DNA of 64,000 nt from Peribacillus butanolivorans (GTDB lineage Bacteria > Bacillota > Bacilli > Bacillales > DSM-1321): contig NZ_LGYA01000005.1 of the NCBI RefSeq assembly GCF_001273755.1, positions 376,712 to 440,711 of the forward strand. The letters run 5' to 3'. The first letter of the stretch is position 1. Each line of letters opens with the position of its first letter. Below are positions 1 to 8,940 of the stretch, one piece after another. The notes below the pieces were generated by a model. The model saw only the letters and a program-made list of their open reading frames with translations. It did not search any database and was not told the DNA's origin. Both the position numbers and the translations under genes were made by a program.

Positions 1-2
1 AA

Positions 3-893
3 GCTTTTGAAACGTTGGATGAGGTACTTGAAAAAAGTCCAGGGAACTTACATGCGCTTTGTAACCTGGTGGTTTTCCATCATTATCAACAGGATGAGGA
101 TAAGGTGGAAGAGCTTATACAAATGCTCGAAAAAATTCGGCCGATGTTATCTGAACATCGCTTCAAGCTTGGTGCGACTTTCGCGTTAATCGGGAACTAT
201 GCATCCGCATATAAATGGCTAAAAATATTGCAGAAACAAGGGTTTGAAGGAGATGGGACCTTCTACTATTGGCTTACCATATCGGCCTTCCATTTAGGAC
301 ATGAACAGGCAGCTAGAAAAGCTTGGAAAAAGGTTGTAGAAATGAATCCGGAAAAAGAAGGCATGGAGCCTTGGGGAGATATGAATGCAACTTCTGATGG
401 TTTTGAACATCATTTTCCTTCCATTATAAAACGGCTTGAAAGCGAATTTATTGAAGAAAGACTGTTTGCTATTTTCCTTTTGAAACATTCGGTTCATAAG
501 CAAAAGCTATTGAAAAACCAGGTCCTCAACCTGAATCAGAACTTCACTGACTTGGAAAGGGATTATGCAGACCTGGTGCAAGCTCCTGCAAAAAATCGTC
601 AACTGACACCCATTGATTTTGCCGATCGAACGGCTGAATTATTATATCAGCATTTTCAACCGATTCAATTAGATGAAGCTGGGCTCTATTTAATGTGGTT
701 TTCTGTCTTCATCGAAGCGGTTAAATCAGAGCAAAAGCTTAATAATCCAGCAGGCTGGGCATCTGCAGTCGAATACGTGTGGAATCAGCTTAAAAATGAA
801 AAGATGAGCAAGCAGGCAATAGCAGACAAACATTTCATATCGGTGTCGACCTTATCGAAGTATGTAAAATTGGTTCAAACGCTCCTAGAGTGA
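3..893 (+). CDS. yvcD: TPR-repeat protein YvcD-like, 5' end cut by window
   Basis: The reading frame is open from the first bases of the window, so the true start lies upstream and the TTG at 15 is not a start. The visible 296 residues are mostly paired amphipathic helices, as in tetratricopeptide repeat proteins (for example around the NLHALCNLVVFHHYQ and AFHLGHEQAARKAWKK segments). The last 30 residues (MSKQAIADKHFISVSTLSKYVK) look like a helix-turn-helix. It sits directly upstream of trxB, the same place as yvcD in B. subtilis, which is the basis for the name. The function is unknown; the TPR part suggests protein-protein contact. Confidence 0.75.
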   Translation, partial: AFETLDEVLEKSPGNLHALCNLVVFHHYQQDEDKVEELIQMLEKIRPMLSEHRFKLGATFALIGNYASAYKWLKILQKQGFEGDGTFYYWLTISAFHLGHEQAARKAWKKVVEMNPEKEGMEPWGDMNATSDGFEHHFPSIIKRLESEFIEERLFAIFLLKHSVHKQKLLKNQVLNLNQNFTDLERDYADLVQAPAKNRQLTPIDFADRTAELLYQHFQPIQLDEAGLYLMWFSVFIEAVKSEQKLNNPAGWASAVEYVWNQLKNEKMSKQAIADKHFISVSTLSKYVKLVQTLLE

Positions 894-996
894 GCAGATA
901 TTTGGACGAAAAATTATTTGTTATATAGGATAATAGGTAGGGAACACTAACCTTAGTGAAGGTTCCATTTGTTATGGAATATGGAGGAGTGAGAAC

Positions 997-1944
997 ATGT
1001 CTGAAGAAATTTATGACGTTGTTATTATCGGAGCTGGTCCTGCTGGGATGACGGCTGCTGTCTATACATCACGTGCGAACCTTTCAACATTGATGTTAGA
1101 ACGCGGAGTACCAGGCGGCCAAATGGCCAACACAGAGGAAGTTGAAAACTATCCAGGATTCGACACAATCCTCGGACCTGAACTTTCAACAAAAATGTTT
1201 GACCATGCCAAGAAATTTGGTGCGGAGTATGCCTATGGTGATGTTAAGGAAATCATCGACGGGGAAGAGTATAAAACAATTGTTGCCGGTTCTAAAGAAT
1301 TTAAAGCTCGTTCGATCATTATCTCTTCAGGTGCCGAATACAAGAAAATCGGCGTTCCTGGCGAAAAAGAATTAGGCGGACGTGGTGTATCGTATTGTGC
1401 TGTTTGTGATGGAGCATTCTTCAAAGAAAAAGAACTGTTCGTTATCGGCGGAGGGGACTCTGCAGTTGAAGAGGGTGTGTACCTAACTCGTTTTGCTTCG
1501 AAAGTAACGATCGTTCACAGACGTGAAGAGCTTCGTGCACAGAAAATTCTTCAGGATCGTGCGTTTGCCAATGAAAAAATTAACTTCATCTGGAATCATA
1601 CTTTGAAGCAAATTAATGAAGAAGGCGGTAAAGTTGGTGGTGTCACTCTTGTTTCCACAGTAAATGGAGAAGAGAAAGTAATGGACGCAGACGGTGTATT
1701 CATCTATATCGGAATGTTGCCACTAACTAAGCCATTTGAAAAATTAGGCATCTTGAATGCTACAGGCTACATCGAAACGAATGATCGGATGGAAACACGG
1801 GTCCCAGGTATTTTTGCTGCTGGAGATGTTCGTGAAAAAACTTTGCGCCAAATTGTTACAGCAACAGGTGATGGAAGTATTGCTGCTCAATCTGTTCAGC
1901 ATTATGTGGAAGAACTTCAAGAAAAGTTGCAACCGAAGGCTTAA
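997..1944 (+). CDS. trxB: Thioredoxin reductase (NADPH)
   Basis: This cytoplasmic flavoenzyme passes electrons from NADPH through FAD and a redox disulfide to thioredoxin. The 315 residues match the low-molecular-weight bacterial type. The FAD-binding GAGPAG is at residues 12-17, the redox-active CAVC at 134-137, the NADPH-binding GGGDSA at 151-156, the HRR phosphate-binding motif at 174-176 and a second FAD contact GIFAAGD near the C-terminus. The ATG follows a strong GGAGGAG ribosome site. It stands as its own unit: a terminator follows at 2071 and the next operon has its own promoter. The identification is secure. Confidence 0.97.
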   Translation: MSEEIYDVVIIGAGPAGMTAAVYTSRANLSTLMLERGVPGGQMANTEEVENYPGFDTILGPELSTKMFDHAKKFGAEYAYGDVKEIIDGEEYKTIVAGSKEFKARSIIISSGAEYKKIGVPGEKELGGRGVSYCAVCDGAFFKEKELFVIGGGDSAVEEGVYLTRFASKVTIVHRREELRAQKILQDRAFANEKINFIWNHTLKQINEEGGKVGGVTLVSTVNGEEKVMDADGVFIYIGMLPLTKPFEKLGILNATGYIETNDRMETRVPGIFAAGDVREKTLRQIVTATGDGSIAAQSVQHYVEELQEKLQPKA

Positions 1945-2070
1945 GTATAATAATTTATATACAAAAATTTACACATCGTAATTCTGTTTTAATTATGTTG
2001 TAACACCAGTGAAATAATGATTGGGTATAGTAAGAGTAGAAGTTGACCCCCTTTTATTATAAAACGTTGA

Positions 2071-2102
2071 GGACACAGATTAAGAATCTGTGTCCTATTT
2101 TT
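2071..2102 (+). terminator. Intrinsic terminator of trxB
   Basis: An 11-bp perfect stem (2071-2081 with 2085-2095, GGACACAGATT/AATCTGTGTCC) with a 3-base loop is followed by a T-rich tract. It separates trxB from the yvcI-crh operon. Confidence 0.9.
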
Positions 2103-2291
2103 CGTTTCCTGCTTTAAGACTATATCTTCCCTACCATTTTCTAGGGAGAATCAATATGTTGTAATAGAAAGTAAGATAGCCATCTGCATTTAGGGAATGA
2201 AAGTGGAGAAGAATAGGAGGTAAGCTAGAGAAAAAATTCACTCGGTAATTCCACGAGATGAATATTCCCCCAATGCAGGAAGGTTACTTTA

Positions 2292-2320
2292 TTGTTAGCT
2301 TATTTCAAAAATAGTATAAT
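2292..2320 (+). promoter_or_regulatory. Sigma-A promoter of the nudix-rapZ-glmR-whiA-crh operon
   Basis: TTGTTA at 2292-2297 and a consensus TATAAT at 2315-2320 are separated by exactly 17 bp. This predicts a start near 2327 and a leader of about 180 nt before the nudix gene. The leader can fold around 2395-2428 (AAATCGCC with GGCGGTTT), with no T-run, so it is not a terminator. The rest of the 1945-2505 gap shows no gene. Confidence 0.75.
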
Positions 2321-2505
2321 GATAAGATATACTAAACATATATCATTCATAAGGGTAAGATTTAAAATACAGCTTGTTTGAACTATAAGCATTTGTAAAT
2401 CGCCAAATGGATGTCTAGCGGCGGTTTAAAGATATAAACTGAATCTCTGGAATGCAAGAGTGAAGGTTTCTATAGTCGAGCAGAGGCCAATTTGAGGTGA
2501 AGAAC

Positions 2506-2964
2506 GTGCAACGTGTCACAAACTGTGTATTGATTAAGGATAATCAAATCTTATTATTAAAAAAACCAAGACGTGGATGGTGGGTCGCTCCTGGTGGCAA
2601 GATGGAGCCCGGAGAATCCATACGTGATGCCTGTATAAGAGAATTTCGAGAAGAAACAGGCGTTTATTTAAAAAACCCTACCATCAAAGGCATTTTCACC
2701 TTCATTATGAAGGATGGGGATAAGGTGTTGTCAGAATGGATGATGTTTACTTTCTTTGCTACGGACTCTGATGGTGTCAATGTAGATGTATGTGAAGAAG
2801 GGGAGCTTTTCTGGCACCCTATAGAAGATGTTAAAAAGCTGAAAATGGCTGAAGGGGATTTTCACATTCTGGACTATATGGTTCATGGAAGTGGAATTAT
2901 TTACGGAACGTTTACCTATACACCTGAATTTAAGTTGCTTTCTTATCGACTAGATCCAGGTTAA
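2506..2964 (+). CDS. yvcI: Nudix hydrolase (YvcI-like, MutT family)
   Basis: Nudix enzymes hydrolyse nucleoside diphosphates linked to another group; the natural substrate here cannot be read from sequence. The Nudix box GX5EX7REUXEEXGU is complete at residues 31-53 (G31, E37, R45-E46, E49-E50, G52). I place the start at GTG 2506 because GAGGTGA (2494-2500) then sits 5 bases upstream; the in-frame GTG at 2497 overlaps that Shine-Dalgarno. This gives 152 residues beginning MQRVTNC. It is the first gene of the rapZ-glmR-whiA-crh operon, the position of yvcI in B. subtilis. Confidence 0.9.
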   Translation: MQRVTNCVLIKDNQILLLKKPRRGWWVAPGGKMEPGESIRDACIREFREETGVYLKNPTIKGIFTFIMKDGDKVLSEWMMFTFFATDSDGVNVDVCEEGELFWHPIEDVKKLKMAEGDFHILDYMVHGSGIIYGTFTYTPEFKLLSYRLDPG

Positions 2965-3008
2965 TATTTACGTATAAAAAAGATTGCTATACATGGGGGC
3001 GGAGAAAA

Positions 3009-3911
3009 ATGAGTACAGGGCAGATGAATGAAACGCAATTGGTCATCATAACTGGAATGTCAGGAGCAGGAAAGACAGTGGCGGTTCAAAGTTTTGAAGA
3101 CCTCGGCTTTTTTTGCGTCGATAATTTGCCGCCCACTTTATTGCCAAAGTTTTTGGAGTTAATGAAGGACTCTGGGAATAAGATGAATAAAGTAGCACTT
3201 GTTATGGATTTACGGGGGAGAGAATTTTTTGATTCCTTATTTCTTGCTTTGGACAAATTAACAGAAACATCATCGGTTTCACCAAGAATTCTTTTTCTTG
3301 AAGCTGATGATGATTCCTTGGTCCGTCGATATAAGGAAACGAGAAGGACCCATCCATTAGCTCCATTAGGCCGGCCATTAGAAGGTATTAAAATGGAACG
3401 GGAACTCTTGGATGAACTAAAGGGCAGGGCTCAGTTGATTTTTAATACTTCACAGCTGAAGCCACGTGAATTAAGGGAAAAAATTGCTTCAGAATTTTCA
3501 ACGGATAAAAGTGTAGGATTTACAGTCAATGTCATGTCCTTTGGGTTCAAGCATGGTCTACCTATAGATGCAGACCTTGTGTTTGATGTACGCTTTCTAC
3601 CGAATCCGTACTATATTGACCACATGAGGCCAAAGACGGGGTTGGAGGAAGAAGTATCTAGCTACGTTTTAAAATGGAGTGAGACACAAAAGTTTTTAGA
3701 AAAGGTAACAGATCTGCTTACCTTTATGCTTCCATATTATAAGCGTGAAGGGAAAGCGCAACTTGTTATTGCGATTGGGTGTACAGGAGGTCAGCACCGT
3801 TCTGTAGCATTGACCGAGTATATTTCGAACTACTTCCAAAAGGATTACAGGGTTCAGGTGTCTCATAGAGATATCGAAAAAAGTAAGGGGAAAGTAAAAG
3901 ATGTTAAATAA
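3009..3911 (+). CDS. rapZ: RapZ / YvcJ nucleotide-binding protein
   Basis: This is a 300-residue member of the RapZ (YvcJ) family. The Walker A motif GMSGAGKT is at 16-23, a Walker-B-like VMDLRGR is at 65-71, and the conserved C-terminal GGQHRSVAL lies near residue 260. In Enterobacteria RapZ is an RNA adaptor controlling GlmS levels; in B. subtilis YvcJ binds and hydrolyses GTP/ATP and affects competence. Which role applies here is not visible. The stop overlaps the start of the next gene (yvcK/glmR) by 11 bp, indicating translational coupling. Confidence 0.95.
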   Translation: MSTGQMNETQLVIITGMSGAGKTVAVQSFEDLGFFCVDNLPPTLLPKFLELMKDSGNKMNKVALVMDLRGREFFDSLFLALDKLTETSSVSPRILFLEADDDSLVRRYKETRRTHPLAPLGRPLEGIKMERELLDELKGRAQLIFNTSQLKPRELREKIASEFSTDKSVGFTVNVMSFGFKHGLPIDADLVFDVRFLPNPYYIDHMRPKTGLEEEVSSYVLKWSETQKFLEKVTDLLTFMLPYYKREGKAQLVIAIGCTGGQHRSVALTEYISNYFQKDYRVQVSHRDIEKSKGKVKDVK

Positions 3912-4887
3912 AAAGAACCGGCCTAAAGTTGTGATCATTGGAGGGGGAACCGGCCTTCCGGTTTTATTAAGAGGATTAAAGAAGCATCCAGTGGATATAA
4001 CAGCAATCGTTACGGTAGCTGATGATGGTGGAAGTTCAGGGCGCCTTCGTGAGGACATGGATATCCCCGCACCTGGTGATATTCGTAACGTTCTTGCTGC
4101 ATTGTCAGATGTAGAGCCTCTTGTTGAGCAAATGTTTCAGCATCGCTTTCAGAGTAAAAATGAGTTGTCCGGGCATTCGTTGGGGAATCTGATTCTCGCT
4201 GCTATGACCTCATTAACGGGAGATTTTGTCCATGCAATCCAGGAAATGAGTAAATTCTTGAATGTCCGGGGTAAAGTACTGCCAGCTGCCAACCAAAGTG
4301 TGGTTCTCCAAGCGGAAATGGATGATGGATCGATTGTTACTGGAGAATCCAAAATCCCCTTTTCAGGAAAGAAAATAAAAAAAGTATTTCTGTCGCCCCA
4401 ACATATAAAGCCGCTCAGTGAAACTCTCCAAGAAATCAAGCAGGCAGATCTTATCGTCATCGGTCCAGGAAGCTTATATACTAGCATTCTGCCTAATCTA
4501 CTTGTTCCAGATCTTGGTGAAGAAGTAGGCCGCTCTAAGGCGAAGAAAGTGTACATTTGCAATTTAATGACACAAGCAGGCGAGACGCTGGATTATAGCG
4601 CAAGCGATCATATAAAAGCTATATATGATCATATGGGAAATGCATATATTGACAGGATACTTGTTAATAATGAGGAAATACCGTCTGAAATTCAGGAACG
4701 TTATAAAGCTGAATATGCCAAACCGGTTGTGTACGATGTGGAAAGTTTAAAAAGAATGGGTCTTGAAATCATACAAGAACGCATTTTTAGCTATGAAGGT
4801 AATGTAATACGCCATGACACTAAAAAAGTGGCAGATTTGCTTTATAATATGCTTGTAAATGAAACGAAAAGCCATATAGTTCCGTAG
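3901..4887 (+). CDS. glmR: YvcK/GlmR, UDP-sugar-binding gluconeogenesis factor
   Basis: A 328-residue member of the YvcK (CofD-like) family. The glycine-rich GGGTGLP is at 14-20 and the family signature ADDGGSSGR at 40-48, followed by a PAPGDIRN motif. In B. subtilis YvcK/GlmR binds UDP-N-acetylglucosamine, stimulates GlmS, and is needed for growth and normal shape on gluconeogenic carbon sources. Its start lies within the end of rapZ, and whiA and crh follow, the same order as in B. subtilis. The function is inferred from the family. Confidence 0.94.
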   Translation: MLNKKNRPKVVIIGGGTGLPVLLRGLKKHPVDITAIVTVADDGGSSGRLREDMDIPAPGDIRNVLAALSDVEPLVEQMFQHRFQSKNELSGHSLGNLILAAMTSLTGDFVHAIQEMSKFLNVRGKVLPAANQSVVLQAEMDDGSIVTGESKIPFSGKKIKKVFLSPQHIKPLSETLQEIKQADLIVIGPGSLYTSILPNLLVPDLGEEVGRSKAKKVYICNLMTQAGETLDYSASDHIKAIYDHMGNAYIDRILVNNEEIPSEIQERYKAEYAKPVVYDVESLKRMGLEIIQERIFSYEGNVIRHDTKKVADLLYNMLVNETKSHIVP

Positions 4888-4954
4888 ATATAAGTGGAGA
4901 CTGCTTTTTGACTAATAAAAAGAGATTACCTGCGTTCGATTGGGGGTGAAATGG

Positions 4955-5908
4955 ATGTCTTTTGCTTCAGAAACAAAAAAAGAGCTTACTACATTGGAAG
5001 GAAAGGATTGTTGCGGAAAAGCAGAATTGTGTGCACTTATCCGGATGAATGGATCCCTTTCATTTTCTAATCGGAAGCTTGTTGTGGATATTCAAACTGA
5101 AAATGCAGCGATTGCCAGACGGATTTACACGCTGTTGAAAAAAAGTTATGAGGTCCAGGTCGAGCTGCTGGTTCGTAAAAAGATGAAGCTTAAAAAGAAT
5201 AATGTTTATATTGTCAGGATGTCATCTGGAGGGCAGCGGATTTTAACCGATTTAGAAATTTTAGGCGAAGGCTTTGAAATTCTCCATGCTATATCCGATA
5301 CTATTGTTGGGAAAAAATGTTGTAAGCGTTCATATCTAAGAGGTGCATTTCTTGCGGGAGGTTCGGTCAATAATCCGGAAACGTCTTCCTATCATCTTGA
5401 GATTTACTCACTTTATAAAGAGCACAATGATGCGCTTTGTGAGCTAATGAATAAGTTTGGTTTAAAGGCTAAGACGCTAGAACGTAAAAAAGGGTATATC
5501 ATTTATTTAAAAGAAGCCGAAAAAATTGCTGAGTTTTTAAGTATTGTGGGAGCTCATTCAGCTTTATTAAGGTTTGAGGATGTAAGAATTGTCCGTGATA
5601 TGCGTAATTCCGTAAATCGCCTTGTGAATTGTGAAACAGCTAATTTGAACAAAACGATTGGGGCCTCATTGCGTCAGGTTGAAAATATCCATTACATTGA
5701 GGATACGGTAGGATTAAATATTTTACCAGATAAGCTTCGGGAAATTGCGGAGCTAAGGATAGCATTTCAGGATATAACCTTAAAGGAACTTGGAGAAATG
5801 GTATCAGGAGGAAACATCAGTAAGTCGGGGATTAATCATCGGTTGCGAAAAATTGATGAAATAGCTGATAGACTCCGTGGAGGAGAAGCTATTGCTGCGA
5901 AAAAATAA
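4955..5908 (+). CDS. whiA: WhiA, sporulation/cell-division DNA-binding protein
   Basis: WhiA proteins pair an N-terminal LAGLIDADG-homing-endonuclease-like fold, without nuclease activity, with a C-terminal helix-turn-helix. Both are visible: the SYLRGAFLAGGSVNNPE segment and the C-terminal ITLKELGEMVSGGNISKSG. In Bacillus it affects cell division and chromosome segregation. I choose ATG 4955, giving 317 residues starting MSFASETKKEL, because GGGGGTGA lies just upstream; an upstream in-frame TTG at 4940 has no ribosome site. It belongs to the rapZ operon and is followed after 20 bp by crh. Confidence 0.95.
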   Translation: MSFASETKKELTTLEGKDCCGKAELCALIRMNGSLSFSNRKLVVDIQTENAAIARRIYTLLKKSYEVQVELLVRKKMKLKKNNVYIVRMSSGGQRILTDLEILGEGFEILHAISDTIVGKKCCKRSYLRGAFLAGGSVNNPETSSYHLEIYSLYKEHNDALCELMNKFGLKAKTLERKKGYIIYLKEAEKIAEFLSIVGAHSALLRFEDVRIVRDMRNSVNRLVNCETANLNKTIGASLRQVENIHYIEDTVGLNILPDKLREIAELRIAFQDITLKELGEMVSGGNISKSGINHRLRKIDEIADRLRGGEAIAAKK

Positions 5909-5928
5909 AGCTAACAGGGGAGATCAAG

Positions 5929-6186
5929 ATGGTGGAAAAACAAGTAGAAGTACGACTAAAAACAGGTTTACAAGCACGACCGGCGGCTCTTTTTGTTCAA
6001 GAAGCTAACCGCTTTCATTCAGATGTTTTCCTTGAAAAAGAAGGAAAAAAAGTGAATGCAAAAAGTATTATGGGATTAATGAGTCTTGCCATTAGCTCTG
6101 GCGTGTCCGTCAAGCTTATTGTTGAAGGCCGTGATGAAAAAGAAGCAATAGAGGCATTAGAAGAATTCGTACAGCAAGAAGGATAA
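5929..6186 (+). CDS. crh: Crh, catabolite-repression HPr-like protein
   Basis: This 85-residue HPr homologue has Gln at position 15 where HPr has the phosphorylatable His, and keeps Ser46 (KSIMG). That pattern defines Crh: it cannot act in PTS sugar transport but can be phosphorylated at Ser46 by HPr kinase, and then acts as a co-repressor with CcpA. It is the last gene of the operon and has its own terminator. Its presence with cre-like boxes at 7514 and 37326 fits active CcpA-type catabolite control in this organism. Confidence 0.96.
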   Translation: MVEKQVEVRLKTGLQARPAALFVQEANRFHSDVFLEKEGKKVNAKSIMGLMSLAISSGVSVKLIVEGRDEKEAIEALEEFVQQEG

Positions 6187-6188
6187 AA

Positions 6189-6221
6189 TAAGAGGATGCC
6201 GACAAGCATCCTCTTAATGTT
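6189..6221 (+). terminator. Terminator of the rapZ-crh operon
   Basis: An 11-bp stem (6189-6199 with 6206-6216, TAAGAGGATGC/GCATCCTCTTA) with a 6-base loop is followed by a T-rich stretch, right after crh. Confidence 0.85.
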
Positions 6222-6227
6222 TTCACA

Positions 6228-6276
6228 TAAAAGAAAAAGGACTCAAAAGTCGCTTTATGCTACTTTCGAGTCCTTT
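6228..6276 (-). terminator. Terminator of clpP (minus strand)
   Basis: The arms AAAGGACTC (6236-6244) and GAGTCCTTT (6268-6276) pair, with further pairing inside. On the minus strand the stem is followed by a T-rich run (complement of 6228-6238). It lies just beyond the clpP stop, tail to tail with the crh terminator. Confidence 0.85.
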
Positions 6277-6283
6277 AGTTTTA

Positions 6284-6889
6284 TTATTTGTCTTTTTTAT
6301 CTTCAAGATTGCTACGAGTGATGACTTTGTCAATCAAGCCATATTCAAGAGCTCTTTCAGAGGTCATGAAGTTATCGCGTTCTGTATCTCTTTGAAGGAC
6401 TTCTATAGGTTGTCCAGTACGTTCTGCTAGGATTTGGTTTAATTTGTCTTTCAAGTGAAGGATACGGCGGGCTGCAATTTCAATTTCGGTTGCTTGACCT
6501 TGAGCTCCTCCAAGTGGTTGGTGAATCATGACTTCACTGTTTGGCAGGGCATAACGTTTGCCTTTTTCACCAGCAGCCAATAGGAATGCGCCCATAGAAG
6601 CAGCCATACCAATACATACAGTTGATACATTTGGTTTAATATATTGCATTGTATCGTAGATAGCCATACCAGATGTGATGCTTCCACCTGGGCTGTTGAT
6701 ATATAAAGTAATATCTTTTTCAGGATTTTCTGCTTCTAAAAATAGTAATTGAGCAACAATAGAATTGGAAACATTGTCATCAATTGCGCTTCCAAGCATA
6801 ATGATCCGGTCTTTTAATAAACGGGAATAAATATCGTAGGCACGCTCCCCACGACTTGTTTGTTCGATAACTGTAGGAATTAAATTCAT
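6284..6889 (-). CDS. clpP: ATP-dependent Clp protease proteolytic subunit
   Basis: ClpP forms the 14-subunit serine protease chamber that works with Clp/Hsp100 ATPases in protein quality control and regulated proteolysis. With the start at MNLIPTV (position 6889, AAGGAGG 8 bases upstream; an in-frame ATG two codons earlier is too close to it) the protein has 201 residues. The catalytic triad falls at Ser98 (GMAASMGAF), His123 (MIHQPLGG) and Asp172 (TERD), the numbering of B. subtilis ClpP. The promoter overlaps a CtsR operator, so heat/stress induction is expected. Confidence 0.98.
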   Translation of the reverse strand: MNLIPTVIEQTSRGERAYDIYSRLLKDRIIMLGSAIDDNVSNSIVAQLLFLEAENPEKDITLYINSPGGSITSGMAIYDTMQYIKPNVSTVCIGMAASMGAFLLAAGEKGKRYALPNSEVMIHQPLGGAQGQATEIEIAARRILHLKDKLNQILAERTGQPIEVLQRDTERDNFMTSERALEYGLIDKVITRSNLEDKKDK

Positions 6890-6939
6890 GTTCATTTCCT
6901 CCTTCGATTAAGAGAATCATTTAAATTCTTTATGTATGT

Positions 6940-6970
6940 ATGATACACTTTTTGGTCAATTTAGGTCAAA
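6940..6970 (-). promoter_or_regulatory. clpP promoter with CtsR operator
   Basis: On the plus strand, two GGTCAA(A/T) heptads (6954-6960 and 6964-6970) are separated by 3 bases, the CtsR direct-repeat layout. On the minus strand TTGACC (6969-6964) and TATCAT (6945-6940), 18 bp apart, form a sigma-A promoter reading into clpP, so CtsR would cover the -35 region. The operator is a direct match to the known consensus; repression by CtsR is inferred. Confidence 0.85.
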
Positions 6971-7119
6971 CAAAACAAACCCTATAATTGATAATTTGTT
7001 CGACAATTTTCTAGCTAAGTCTCCTTCCTAATTAAATTTATTTATAATTATGCCGCACAGGGATGAATTTCCACATTACCCATAATACCCAAAAGCCGAA
7101 GTTTTAAACCTGATAACCC

Positions 7120-7148
7120 TTGCAAAGGAAGGCATTCTATCATATAAT
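7120..7148 (+). promoter_or_regulatory. Promoter of tRNA-Arg
   Basis: TTGCAA at 7120-7125 and TATAAT at 7143-7148 are 17 bp apart, about 40 bp before the tRNA 5' end. The rest of the 6971-7187 gap shows no gene. Confidence 0.75.
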
Positions 7149-7187
7149 AAAGTCTGTCGAAAAAAATAGTAACTGAACTTCTATTTC

Positions 7188-7259
7188 GCCCTCGTAGTGC
7201 AACGGATAGAACGCAAGCCTCCGAAGCTTGAAATGCAGGTTCGATTCCTGCCGAGGGCA
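7188..7259 (+). tRNA. trnQ-Arg: tRNA-Arg (anticodon CCG)
   Basis: The acceptor stem GCCCTCG (7188-7194) pairs with CGAGGGC (7252-7258), followed by discriminator A. The anticodon arm CAAGC / GCTTG encloses the loop CTCCGAA, giving anticodon CCG for codon CGG. The T arm GCAGG-TTCGATT-CCTGC is perfect. CCA is not encoded. The position between clpP and sigL matches the single tRNA-Arg (trnQ) near clpP in B. subtilis. Confidence 0.95.
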
Positions 7260-7513
7260 TTACCAATCTCTTGCTTAATTAAGTGGGGGATTTTTTATTT
7301 GTCATTTTTAAGTGAAGGCATCCGATGGATCCAAGCGATTTTTGATGAATTTAATCGATTTCCGTAAATTTCCATCGAATCATGTAATGTCATCCTCTTT
7401 TGGAAAATATTAGTCATAAACCTTGGAAAATGTTGATTTCTCAATAAAAATAGTTGTGAAAATCGCATTCCTGACATATAGTATTTAAAACAAACACACT
7501 ATTCAGAAAAAAA

Positions 7514-7527
7514 CGTAAGCGTTTTCA
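7514..7527 (+). promoter_or_regulatory. cre-like site upstream of sigL
   Basis: The 14-mer CGTAAGCGTTTTCA matches the CcpA operator consensus TGWAANCGNTNWCA at every position except the first. It lies about 60 bp before the sigL start. Catabolite repression of sigL through CcpA is known in B. subtilis, which supports the reading. The remaining 7260-7588 gap holds no gene that I can support. Confidence 0.6.
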
Positions 7528-7588
7528 TGGGTTTTTGTGTAGAATTTTCTCCTGATAATGTAAAATGGAATGGGGGAGGGATGAATCG

Positions 7589-8926
7589 ATGAGTATGAAT
7601 ATGAAAGCAGGACTTTTTCAACAGCAAACATTAAAAATGGCAATGACCCAGGAGTTGATGCAAGCTATTACATTGTTGCAGTACTCCGCACAAGAGCTTT
7701 CCGCTTTTTTAGAAAATAAAATGGTGGAAAATCCATTACTGTCCCTAGATCAGCCAACATCTGCTTTGTTTCAACCAACCCTTGACCGGAAAAAGGGTAA
7801 ACGAACTCTTAAAAATACGTATGATGCCAATTATTGGATTGAACAAATCAGTGAAGATACCCTTTCACTTGAACAGCATGTCATGTCGCAAGTGAATCAC
7901 CAGCAACTTTCTGGTGAGCAGCAGAAGGCAATGTTGCTCTTAATTCATAACCTTGATGAAAACGGTTACTTGCGAATCCAGCTGGAAGATATATGTGTTC
8001 CGGGGATATCTTCAGTCGTTTTAGAAGAGAGCCTACGACTTTTACAGCAACTCGAACCGCATGGGCTTGCAGCGAGGAATCTTCAAGAATGTCTTTTACT
8101 TCAGGTAAAAGCAGAAGGTGTGAATTTGCTGGCAGAATCGATCATAGAAAACCATTTCCTCGATTTTGCTGAAAAGCGGTGGAAAGACTTAAGTAAAAAA
8201 ATTGGCGTTACAATGAAGGAGATTCAAGAAGTTTTTGATTATGTCCAGACATTGAATCCGCGTCCTGCTTCACTCTTTTTTCAGGAAAAACCATCCTATA
8301 TTGTGCCGGATGTAGTCGTGGAAGTTCGTGACGGAATCCTGCTTGTCGGGAATTATGATGGTAACACACCCAATCTTAATGTGGATAAAGGGTATTTAAA
8401 CAGAATGAAGAGTCATAAGGACCAGGGAGTGCAACGTTTTATCCAGGATAAGTGGCAAGAATACCAATGGATCTCAAGAGGGATTCAACAGAGAAAAGAG
8501 ACTATATTGAAGGTTATTCAGTGTATAGTCGAAAAACAGCCAGCGTGCTTTCATCACGGTTTAAATTATTTAAAGCCGATGACCATGAAAGAAATCGCCG
8601 ACGAGCTTGGCATACATGAGTCCACAGTAAGCCGGGCTGTTAAAGGGAAATACGTGCAGACACCATTTGGTACGATAGAGATGCGGATATTTTTCACTAC
8701 TTCTTTACAATCTGTCGGCCTTGATGAAGATATGTCGGGCATGCAAGCAAAAAAAAGCCTCCAGGCAGCGATCGATAGTGAAAATAAACAAAAGCCGCTT
8801 TCGGACCAGGACTTGGCTGAACGATTAAAAGAGGAGAATGGAATTATTCTGGCACGTCGAACTGTCGCCAAATACCGCGAACAATTAGGGATTCCTTCTT
8901 CATCTAAACGAAAAAGATATGATTGA
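7589..8926 (+). CDS. sigL: RNA polymerase sigma-54 factor SigL (RpoN)
   Basis: Sigma-54 directs RNA polymerase to -12/-24 promoters that need an AAA+ activator. The 445 residues show the usual order: a Gln/Leu-rich region I that binds activator (LFQQQTLKMAMTQELMQAI), a core-binding region, the helix-turn-helix (TMKEIADELGIHESTVSRAVKGK), and the C-terminal RpoN box around ARRTVAKYREQLGIP. ATG 7589 is chosen because GGGGGAGGG ends 8 bases upstream; the upstream ATG 7565 has no ribosome site. In bacilli it runs amino-acid and polyol catabolic operons. A cre-like box lies upstream. Confidence 0.95.
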   Translation: MSMNMKAGLFQQQTLKMAMTQELMQAITLLQYSAQELSAFLENKMVENPLLSLDQPTSALFQPTLDRKKGKRTLKNTYDANYWIEQISEDTLSLEQHVMSQVNHQQLSGEQQKAMLLLIHNLDENGYLRIQLEDICVPGISSVVLEESLRLLQQLEPHGLAARNLQECLLLQVKAEGVNLLAESIIENHFLDFAEKRWKDLSKKIGVTMKEIQEVFDYVQTLNPRPASLFFQEKPSYIVPDVVVEVRDGILLVGNYDGNTPNLNVDKGYLNRMKSHKDQGVQRFIQDKWQEYQWISRGIQQRKETILKVIQCIVEKQPACFHHGLNYLKPMTMKEIADELGIHESTVSRAVKGKYVQTPFGTIEMRIFFTTSLQSVGLDEDMSGMQAKKSLQAAIDSENKQKPLSDQDLAERLKEENGIILARRTVAKYREQLGIPSSSKRKRYD

Positions 8927-8940
8927 AAAGGATGAGTGAT

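Noticed and set aside
15..893. TTG at 15 as the true start of the yvcD-like gene
   Set aside because: The frame is open through the left edge and there is no Shine-Dalgarno; the gene is simply truncated by the window.
903..934. trxB promoter (TTGGAC with TATAGG or GATAAT)
   Set aside because: The spacing and -10 are both poor or ambiguous, so I did not list it as a feature.
7048..7266. 72-codon minus-strand frame across the tRNA-Arg gene
   Set aside because: It runs through a clear tRNA and its promoter, and has no ribosome site or family resemblance.
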